From Caprimulgus europaeus (taxonomy: Eukaryota; Chordata; Aves; Caprimulgiformes; Caprimulgidae): 64,000 nucleotides of DNA. The translations under genes and the position numbers were made by a program. Where the stretch lies: contig OU015530.1 of the NCBI GenBank assembly GCA_907165065.1, forward strand, positions 48,593,465 to 48,657,464, written 5' to 3'. Below the pieces are notes generated by a model. The model had not been told where the DNA came from, made no database searches, and saw only the letters and a program-made list of their open reading frames with translations. Below, in pieces: positions 37,673 through 64,000 of the stretch; the stretch's first letter is position 1, and each line of letters opens with the position of its first letter.

Positions 37673-37984
37673 GAAAATGCTGCTGGCTCCAGCATCCGCA
37701 GGGAGCGGGGATAACATTCCAGTGTGCGTTACTGGGTTGCACAGCTTTCGTTTCTTCAGGGGAAAAATAAAAGGCTTCCTGGCACTCATGGTCTTCACAG
37801 ACTTGCAAAAAGACAGGGAAAGGCTCTGCCACTCGGTCAAGCGTTGTGTAAGCCGAACAAACTCTCTCTCTAGTGCATAAGCCATGCATGGCAGAGTTTC
37901 TGGCCGTGCTTTTTCTTCGGGAAGGAGCCAGCGTTGCTCCTTGGTGGGGGCTGAGCTGCAGCTCAGGCTGCAGAGCAGCTCCCT

Positions 37985-38205
37985 GCCGCCGCCCTGTCCC
38001 TGTGTGCCGCCCTGCCGCCGTGTGCCGTCCTGCCGCCGTGTGCCGCCCTGCCGCCGTGTGCCGCCGTGTGCCTCCTTGCTGCCGCCCTGCCCCAGTGTGC
38101 CGCCGTGTGCCGCCGTGTGCCGCCGTGTGCCTCCTTGCTGCCGCCCTGCCCCTGTGTGCCGCCCTGCCGCCGTGTGCCGCCCTGCCGCTGTGTGCCGCTG
38201 TTCGG
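37985..38205. repeat. CCGCCGTGTG / CCGCCCTG minisatellite
   Basis: A tandem array of about 220 bp built from a 10-bp unit (GCCGCCGTGT) and an 8-bp unit (GCCGCCCT), often alternating as an 18-bp block. A longer period of about 59 bp is visible because CTCCTTGCTGCCGCCCTGCC occurs near 38072 and again at 38131. The array is CpG-rich and free of stop codons in several frames on both strands. Confidence 0.92.
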
Positions 38206-39732
38206 ACACCTCGCTTTGCTCCCTCCTGAGAGCGGGCCCATCCCGCACAGCTCTCCCATGAGGGAACAGCTCTTATTCCTCCTACCGGGGACAATTAATG
38301 GGGTGCAGCTGAGGTGTGTGTGGGTGGCCCGCGCCAGGCAAAACCCACTTTCCTGATGACAGGAGCTTCGAGAACTGCTGTGTGCAAGGCACCAACTCTC
38401 CTTTTGCTTTTAATGAAGACATTTTTCACCTTGAAGGCCCTGTTACAAGGGACAAAAATGCATCACTCTGGCCCAGCATGGTGGGATCGTGGCTCAGCAT
38501 CGGCCAGGAGCAGAGCCGGCCTCCACGTGTTCTTCCCATGGGAGCATGAGAGGAGAAGACACAGAGACCTTGCATGGCAGCAAGTGGGGTCCTGAGCCAC
38601 CGGCACTGTTAATGTTGTAGTTAAAAACAAAATAAGTGCTCTGGCTTTATCAATAAACATTGTTTTCTGCTGCAGGAGTCCTTTTCCCAACACCAGTAAA
38701 GCATGTGTATAACCAGCTTCAGAGTGACTTCTCCATACAGACCTCAAATTTATTTTTAGGTACCTCTCTGGGGCAAATCCTATTTCCACTGAAGCTTTAC
38801 GCCAGCTTAGTGCTCACCTCCAGGGAGTTAACAGAAACTGGCCAGTGGCTTTGTAAACAAACACATCGCTCTGCCTTTTAGCATGGGCCATTCTCACTCT
38901 GTTGGCCTTTCTGCTGTATTATCTTCAGTTATTAGTCCCTGTCTATGTAAAAATTATCTGCAAAGCAGATGCTGTGTTTAATTTCAGCCCATCCATTGCT
39001 GTTTGCTGTGCCTGAAGGCATCTTTCCACACTTTACTACCAGCTCCAGGGCCACGGCATGGCTGTCCAGGTCCTCAGGGAAGGTATAGCTATGGGGAGCA
39101 GGAGGGACAATTTAGAGTTAATTTTCTCTGAGTTCTCTTTCATTTTCTGATTTTACAATTTTGAACCTTTAGCAATGCAACATTTCTTTTTTTAAGAGCA
39201 TTACTTGGAGTCTAATGTACTTTTGAGCCTTTTGATGTCTGGAAATCAGTTTTATTAAGATAAAATGTGACAGTTTTTCAGGGGTTTGGAAAGTTCAAGA
39301 TAACTAAATAAAGGGTTGGTTTGGTTTTTTTTTTCCTTTTACATTAGCTATAAACATCTCCCCCTTCAAGCCAAAAATACTCTATTATTCTCACAAACAG
39401 ATGGACCTTTCCACTTGCAATTGGATTTCCTTAGCATGAAACAATGCAAGAAGGGCCTTTCTGGTTTTGATACCATCCCCAATTTGATTTATGAAGGCAT
39501 TTGGAAAGCATATGCACAGATCGCGTACGCACTCTCACTCAGAGAGGCTAAAATTGGCTGGGTAGCCCCTAACTACCAGTAACAAATCCCAAACATATTT
39601 CACATACTCGGTCATTTAAGATCTGGGAAGGCAAACAAGCCCTGAGCTGGGCCACTCGCTCCACCTAAAGGAAGCAGGAGGCAGAAACCACTGCTCCTCC
39701 TTATTAAAATAAAGGGATACCCAGAGTTAAAA

Positions 39733-39800
39733 TTATTATTTAATTATAACAACAACAATAATAATGTTAATAACAGCAATAATAATAATGATAAAAACAG
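39733..39800. repeat. AAT/AAC-rich simple repeat
   Basis: An imperfect run of AAT and AAC triplets, likely a degenerated microsatellite. Confidence 0.8.
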
Positions 39801-40892
39801 GAAAAGCCACCAATAAAAAGGCAAATAATGCCTTTAAGAGGGATGCATTAGGAGCACTGAGATAGAACCCTGGCTGCAGTGGTGAAGAAGCAGCTCAGAG
39901 AAAACCCTGCTCATCCCAGTGTTTCTGGTGGAAGGGAATTTGCAGATTTGGGGCTGTGCAGGGACAAATGTCCTGCTCTGCTTTGCAGGGGTGGTGGTGA
40001 CAGGGCCCAGCATGGGACGTGTGGTGGGTACAGCAGGTCACAGAGGACCCATGTTATGTGGTGGGGGGTGGGAGCTGCTGTAGCACTTCCAAAGCATTTC
40101 ACCTCTTTGGACCCAATGGTGACACCTGAATCGGCAAAGGCACGTGGGGAAGGGAGTGGGGGAGCGTTTCCACTGGGGATCTCTGCCAGCGGCATGCTGG
40201 TGAGTGGTGCTGGGCTTGGAGGCTGACCCCAGTCATGGGAAGGGGAGAAGGTCTGGGGAAGGCAGTTCGGGGGGACGCTGAGCCTGCCTGATCCTGCTTT
40301 GCTGGCCTGATTCAGCATAAACAATTCATTTGCAACACGTGCACTACGCTGGTTATTTGTATTTAATCGAGTTTCATCAAGATGAATTGGTAAAATCTGC
40401 AGTCTTGGTTAAAATGCTATGATTCATGTAAGAACAGAAATATATGGATAGTAAAATAATAAAAGAGACTTTTGAGGGATCTTTAAATATTTTTCAAATA
40501 AATAAATAGTTTGATTGATTATTTATTTATTTGTTTCCTCCCCCCTGGGACTAGCAGGTCTTACCAGGTCTTCATTCCCACAGGGAAATTCTTAACTACA
40601 AGAGAAACTAAGTCCCACAGTGTTCCTCCTGTTGCCCCAAAGTAATGACAGGGCTCCAGGACAACCTGCCCTGCCTGTGGCTCATCCCCTGGTGGCCCTT
40701 TTATTCTGGGGGTGGCCATGGGACATATCCCATGGGCAGCAGCACCAGCACAGGCCCTTGGCTCCCTCGGGTACCTCACCAGCAGCCATCAAGTCCTGAC
40801 TTCAAACGCATTTGTCAGGGAAGTGCTGCTGCTGTTCAGGCTGGAGCTGGATTCGCAAAGTCCTCTCAGCCCCAGTATAAAATATATCCCAT

Positions 40893-41045
40893 CTCTGGAT
40901 ACGTCCCCATCCCTGGAGGGATTGAAGGGTCGTGTAGACATAGTACTTAGGGACATGGTTTAGTCGAGGACTTGTCAATGTGAGGTTAATGATTGGACTC
41001 GATGATCTTAAAGGTCTTTTCTAGCCTAGGCAATTCTGTGATCCA
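40893..41045 (+). mobile_element. CR1 LINE fragment, 3' end only
   Basis: The sequence CCCATCCCTGGAGGGATTGAAGG ... GACATGGTTTAGTC ... GGACTCGATGATCTTAAAGG ... CAATTCTGTGATC is the terminal part of a CR1 element. It is closely similar to the end of the 17527-18307 copy. Only about 150 bp is retained. Confidence 0.88.
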
Positions 41046-41434
41046 ACAGGCGTGGGCTCAGGGGTGGTGACCGGGTTAGGGAAGAGGCAGAGCGGGGCCA
41101 CTGGTGACAGGAAACACAGGGAGAAGGGGGTGTGCGAGCCCCCACCCTGTCTGCCAGCAGCACAAGACCTGGCATGAAAACCAGAACGTGGTGGGAACAG
41201 GCTGAAAAGACTCGCTGTCGGTGCCGAGAGCCGTTAACGCTCAAGCCCCTGGATGGACCTGCCAGCTCACCTGCAGTCAGGAACACGGTCCCTGTGAGTT
41301 CAGGCACAGCTCCCCCATCCACAGCCCCGGTCTTTCTAGGTGAGGACAAGAAAAAACAGCAGCCTCATGCATGCCCACCCAAGCTCATGAGGACAACTGG
41401 CCCAATCAGTCAGACACTGACAATGCAGACGCTT
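41046..41434. other. Intergenic sequence downstream of ZMYND11
   Basis: About 0.4 kb of moderately GC-rich sequence beyond the ZMYND11 poly(A) site. No feature was recognised. Confidence 0.7.
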
Positions 41435-43699
41435 TCAGTGAGCTTTTTTTTAAATACATTTATTAACCAATGTTAACACATTAAATGACTCTATATATTG
41501 CTAGTCAGAGCAGCTTACAAAATGCCAGAATGCATCATAAACTGGACAGCCACAATGAATAATTACAATGTGCATAGTGGCTAAGCTCAACACTTTAATA
41601 TAGCTTTATGATTTGCAGAAAAATTAATTTTAAATCATGATTCCTAAAACAATCAGTTGTAATTTTACCTAAAACTTATACAAAACCAGGCCACAATCTT
41701 TTTTTTTTTGTTTTGTTTTTTTTTCTTTAAAACACACAGTTTTCACACTGTAGTAACTTGGAAATGTGCAACCGTGTCAACAGAGACAAAAAAGCCAAAG
41801 TAACACGAATCTTACTTTCATGCAGCTATCAGTTAAATATTACATATTCTGGAATGATTTTACACCAAAAATATTTCCACAATAACTTGCTTTCATAGGG
41901 GTGGATCGAAGTTTTGGAACTTGTAAAGTAATCGAACAAGATTGATTTTTAGTTGTGAAGTGTTTTACAGTCACAACACAGGCGACAAAAGTTAATTACA
42001 CATTTATCAGGCAATAATGTAGCTGTGGTAATAAAAGTTACCGTCTACTTACTATTTTTTCCAATCAGCTTACCACTTAATTTCTGCAACATATTGGGCA
42101 TTATTTGGCAGTATCTAGTCAATTAACTTACATCACCACTGTAAGTAAAAAAGATCAGGATTTCAGTGGTAGTTCACAGAAGTCTTAGTTATATTTTCAT
42201 CTTTACAATGACCCTGACAAATCCTAGAGAAAACTTTTTTAAAGGCTTTCCTCCTGATTCTTCAGCTTCCATCGTTCCATCATGTAATTGCTTTCAATAA
42301 ATATCAAAGATCTAAATAAATATTTACAAATTATTCCTCTAACTTCTCAAAAAATAGCTGGATGATTAATGGGCATATGACTCAGTCTAAGACCAATCTT
42401 TGAAAGAAACTAAAATGCAGAGACACTTTAAAAGAAAAGCTATTTAAGTAAGCTTTACATCTATTTAAAAAAATTGTCTCTGAACATGGATGCAATTCAT
42501 ATATCTATATATAAAAACAAACAAAAAGAAAATAATTTTTCAACTATCGATCCATTCCTATTGGTAATGCTTCTTAATCCAGACATTCCGCAAAATACAG
42601 ACTTTTTACAAATCACGGCATCTTTAATACAAGAAAATTAACATGCATTATTCTTCATTCTGAGTACAGTGATGGAGCTCATTATTAGGCAATGACCCAT
42701 TACTACAAACATAACGGCTTCTGTGAAACTTAAGTGCTTTTTCTCCTTTTATTATCAAGTTACAATGGACCAGGTGACACCAGATCATAGGCAGTCAAAT
42801 GACCTTGGATTGGGGAGGCTGAAGGGGGGCGCAATAAAGAAATTTGTATGCCTCATAATTCCATGTATGAATAAAGGTAGTTGTTTCTTCTGTTTTTTGG
42901 CTTTTCTTATTCTTGTTACAAGCACTCATGTTAGGACAAAGATGAAATGTGCAAACTTCAAAATTTAAATATTCATTTTTCTCTAAGATCCAGCTCAGTA
43001 AAAGATTACCCCAGTTCCCTGTGATTTTAAACTACAAGATCAAAGCTAATATTTTGTTATAAAAGTTATATATTGAAAAGAAATAATGAAAATAAAACAC
43101 AGTTGGGAAATATTTAAGAAAAAATACGCAGGACTAGCACCTGCTGTGTCAACCCTGTTCCCTAAATTCAATCATGTACCCACTGGTATAACCAATAGAT
43201 AATGCCTTTAAACAGTAAAATTAAGCTGAACAAAACCAGCTCAACAAGGTTAAGAAATAAATGTTACATCAAGGTAGTATGCTTTGCTTTTCTGAAACAG
43301 TTCTATACTTCTTACATTCAGATCTAGTTTTTAAATGTTCTTTTTGTTAAACTTGCATGATTTTTTTTATTTTTAGATCTGCTGTTTTTAAAGATTAAAA
43401 TCTCTGTAAAACCTAAAAATGTTTTAAAATTTTCTGAAAATGCAACAAATCCTCTAGTTTAAAATTATTTAAAGTAACCTGCTCCAACAGATGTTAAATT
43501 CATTCCGCTGACAAAACTTTGGAGGAGCATTAAACAGAAGATTGAAATTACTGTGCAAAATTTCTGTTACGAAAAGTGTTTAAAGGCTGGTGCAAAATGG
43601 GAAGCAAATTCTAAACAATTTTGGCTTCTTGGAAACAAAAACCGCTGTGTCTGAGAATAGCAATCATCGGGGTGGTTTTCTAGGGGAAGAATAACTCTT
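41435..43699 (-). other. ZMYND11: ZMYND11 3'UTR
   Basis: About 2.26 kb of A/T-rich sequence extends from the stop codon to the poly(A) signal at 41459-41464. The cleavage position is estimated from the hexamer. On the minus strand a T/G-rich stretch (about 41400-41425) follows, consistent with a downstream element. Confidence 0.75.
41459..41464 (-). promoter_or_regulatory. ZMYND11: ZMYND11 poly(A) signal AATAAA
   Basis: TTTATT on the plus strand reads AATAAA on the minus strand. A GTCTG...TGTCAGTGTCTG stretch lies downstream in the transcript direction. It is the most distal good hexamer before the intergenic region. Confidence 0.65.
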
Positions 43700-60972
<17,273 letters not shown>

Positions 60973-63900
60973 CTGTCAAAGAAAAACAGGGTCCTATTAT
61001 TATTTTAAACTTGACTTCAAAATTAATCCAATAAAAATTTTCTCTGCATCACAAAATTATTTAGAAAGGTAACTTTAAATCACATATCACACAATTTGTT
61101 AGGGAAAATCTTTTCTGGGAAATTAGTAATACTAACATGTCACAACAACTATATATGTTGCTTTGAATTATATCTGGGCTGACTTCAGCTACAGAAGAAT
61201 TACGGGTTTTATTTCCACTTGTATCCATAATACTTTCTCAAAACCTCTCATGTAAAAAAGTATCTAATTAGAATAAAGCAATGAAGAAAGGCATTTTAGG
61301 GAGCAGTTTAATATTGATGTAATGGTCTTTTTATTAGCAATGCATTTATATTGTCAGTAAAATAAGAAATTATTTTTAAAAGCATATCCTGTACCATCTA
61401 CAAATTATGTGCTTACTAGGCAAATGACACTATCTAGGAGAACGTCAAATAGGCCCTAGCTAGTAAAAAATCAGAGCACTTTTTACTGCTTGAGAAACAC
61501 AGCAGTTTTTTATTTTTGTGGTTCTTCCTTCAAAAAATCTAATCTAGATTCTGGAACACAGACTGCTTCTTTTTAGCAGTTCAGGATCCAGAGTTTTTCC
61601 CCCCTCATCTTAGACTAGTATAGAGACTTATCCCCACACATCAAAGTCAACCCAGGCTAGTGGGAAGCACTGCATACAGAAAGCATGCTGCTAAAGAGCA
61701 AGTGGCTCTCTGCAAGTGCCTGATGTGCTCCTAGGGACCAGCCTTTCCCATCCCAGGTCACAGCAGCTGGGCACAGTTCTGCATGGCCTTACAACAGCTG
61801 GCTGAGAAGTGCTATCTCCTTTCTCTTGCCTACAGGAGTTCTCCAAAACAAAAGCACAGTGAAACAACAGTGTGGGTTCCTGGTTTATTATCCTGAAGTG
61901 ATTTTTAACTGCTCACATCTCTTGCAAAAATGTTTATTCCTCCTCACACTTCTGCATGCACTGATTGCTAAGCTGAGTTCTGCCCTTCTCATGCCTCACA
62001 TCACCACCTGTACGCAAACTGTTTGGTCCAAACTGGCTCAGTTACACCTGCATCTTCAAATTTTGATGGTCTTCAGCAAGATCTACATAATTGTGTAGAT
62101 GACTGTTGCTTAGCAAACACAAGAAAAAACAGAATCCATGTCCTAATAGGCAGGTTAAAGTGGTATGAGGCTTATGAACTATTAATCACTATAAGTGTGC
62201 TATTTTTTACTGAATTACTTATATAAGACCCTGAACATATAGAGGGAGTGGACACATTGAGTACAGAGCAACTAGTTTTATGTATTTACTTGGCAAGAGT
62301 ATAAATTACACATTAGTGCAAAAAAAATGGGTAAGATTTGATTGTGTCTGTTCTTATATTCCTCCTGCAAGACACTGAGGACACTGAAAATCACAGGCTG
62401 GCCCTTGTGCTTCAATAAGCATGCAACCTATACATCTCAGGATTGTACTTACTACCTCCTTCTTAAATCAAAATTGTACAGAGCACTCCCAGTGAAGGTG
62501 TTTATTTGATTTCCTAACAGTATGCATAGAATCATTACAAACTGTGCTGAAATATCAGTTCAATCATGACCCGATATAGATACTACAGTATGCATAACAA
62601 ACCTATAGCTTTTTCCTGACAGGGCACTACCACTATTAGGTAAAACTCACTATTGAGAAAAGGGCCAGCACCAGGTCTTTCTAACACTTACAGTGCATTT
62701 AAGCAATATTTTCATAATATTAATGGTTCCCAGATCTTCCTTCCAAACTCTGTAATGAGACAGAATTTTACCCTGAGCTGTACGTCTGACTCATCTTCTG
62801 TATATTCATATTTTACTTTGTCTGTGCTGAGAATACATATTCTGCTGGAATTCAATTCACCTATTCCGTTTTGCATAAACCAACATTGCTACTGCAAATA
62901 CAAACCCAAATGTGCATTAAATTATCTGCATTATGAAATGCTGCTGTCATTTTAGGCAGTCGAGTGCTGTATGCTTGCTAATGACACAGCATTTTAAAAG
63001 ACTGAAACTTATTAGGACATAATAAAATTCACTTGCACTGACTAGTCCTTCTACACCTCTTTTTTGGACATGGCTCTGAATTTATCATCCTTTGAAAGTA
63101 TTTCAGAATTCATGTGAACCATTTTTCACGCCCTGCTGGGCAAGACAGTTTGTAAGAGACAGTGTTAAGATAGACGGTTTTCGGTCTTATCCTTCAGATC
63201 ATAAGAAAAGATAGATAACTAGCTTTGTATCGTTATTGATGTCAGCAATTAATATCATCTTAAGCACCAATGAAAAAGATATAATTAACTTGCCAATTCA
63301 GGAAAACTTGAATTTCTCCACTTTTCCTTCAATTCCCTACACCGATTTATTTTAAGAAAAAATTTCATCTCCAGGTTCTTCTACTAAATGTTGAAAGGTA
63401 ATGAATTTAGGGAATCAGAGCCTATGAGCCAGCAAAATGTCTTTTTATGGCAAGGTTGCTCACCCTTTGTAGAAAGCAAGTTATAATCCAACTGCTTCAT
63501 TCACTTTTCAATAAAGATTAGCCCTTTAGGAGGTACCACTCAAAAATTCTTTGGAAGCTATAATGGAAAATGTGTAATTTTTTAAATAAAAAACCCCCTA
63601 TAATGTGTTTTGAAGACTTGTAGTGTTCACAGAGAAGTCAACCTAGAGCCACTTAAAGCAAGAAAGCAGATACTACTAGATGGGGGATATGATTTGCTTA
63701 ACATCTATTCATACTGCTCTGACACAAGAAAATATACTAATTTTCAGGTCCCTTTATAGCCAGAGTGATATAGAAGCAAGTATAAAGGAAAATTAGGTCT
63801 TTTAATTTCCTACTTTTGGGAAATGAAAAAAATGATGGCAGCTTGTGAATCTGTAAAAGTGGCAAGGTTCACTGCATATCTTTTCCCACAGTCCGATCTA

Positions 63901-64000
63901 CTAAGATACACTACTGCAAACCTTGTTTAAGTACAAATTGCTTTCAACAAGGCTGCTAAGATTCAATCCAACCCCAAAAGATTATCAGGATCTTTATACT
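60973..64000 (-). other. ZMYND11: ZMYND11 intron, 3' part, running off the window
   Basis: This should be intron leading to the PHD-domain exon. I looked for reverse-complement sequence encoding the PHD (CFECHLPGEVLICDLC-type) and winged-helix segments and found none, so those exons lie beyond 64000. AT-rich; no repeat family recognised. Confidence 0.8.

Larger units (their letters stand above)
37673..40892. other. Intergenic region containing a GC-rich minisatellite
   Basis: Sequence abruptly stops matching CR1 and becomes GC-richer. The minisatellite lies at 37985-38205 and an AAT-rich tract at 39733-39800. Overlapping frames on both strands around 37394-38356 arise because the GC-rich array lacks stop codons. 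I recognise no gene. Confidence 0.7.

Noticed and set aside
37673-40892. The CR1 at 35330 and the CR1 3' end at 40893 as one element split by a later insertion
   Set aside because: They share orientation, but about 400 bases of CR1 between the two pieces are missing, so a clean insertion does not explain it. They are more likely separate copies or a complex rearrangement.
60973-64000. Search for ZMYND11 PHD and winged-helix exons
   Set aside because: No reverse-complement sequence encoding the expected Cys/His pattern was found, so these exons are placed outside the window.

Overview
This is vertebrate nuclear DNA, almost certainly from a bird. Most of it is intron, 3'UTR and intergenic sequence. 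It carries the 3' ends of two protein-coding genes that converge. Bird origin is suggested by CR1 LINE fragments whose 3' ends are typical of avian genomes, and by an LTR-like repeat of a kind seen in neoavian and passerine genomes. The DIP2C / ZMYND11 pair also converges in human (10p15.3). There are no bacterial genes, CRISPR arrays or operons. Almost all the short open reading frames are chance frames in noncoding DNA.

Left part (1-29.7 kb, + strand): the 3' end of DIP2C. A long intron fills 1-17301. Five coding exons follow (17302-17359, 18453-18527, 19639-19813, 21667-21790, 26544-26796), then a 3'UTR of about 2.9 kb that ends near a poly(A) signal at 29670. The exons join in phase and give 227 residues plus a split first codon. 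They form the C-terminal part of the second adenylate-forming-like domain.

Middle (29.7-41.4 kb): intergenic DNA. It holds a 42-bp tandem duplication, an (AAAC)n tract, a CR1 copy that keeps the endonuclease and reverse-transcriptase region but has lost its 3' end, a GC-rich CCGCCGTGTG minisatellite, an AAT-rich tract and a short CR1 3' end.

Right part (41.4-64 kb, - strand): the 3' portion of ZMYND11 (BS69). Eleven coding exons run from 60972 down to the stop at 43700, followed by a 3'UTR of about 2.3 kb. They join in phase to give 456 codons plus stop. If the roughly 146 residues encoded upstream of the window are added, the protein matches the 602-residue human form, and the numbering below assumes that. 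The visible part is bromodomain, zinc knuckle, PWWP (all three aromatic cage residues present), coiled coil and MYND finger. The N-terminal winged-helix/PHD exons lie beyond 64000.

The two genes are not known to act together: ZMYND11 reads H3.3K36me3 chromatin, while DIP2 proteins are large adenylate-forming-domain proteins linked to lipid metabolism. I did not find a novel biological system. The items most worth a second look are the palindrome over the DIP2C poly(A) signal, the minisatellite next to the CR1 breakpoint, and an unidentified coiled-coil-like remnant in a ZMYND11 intron.
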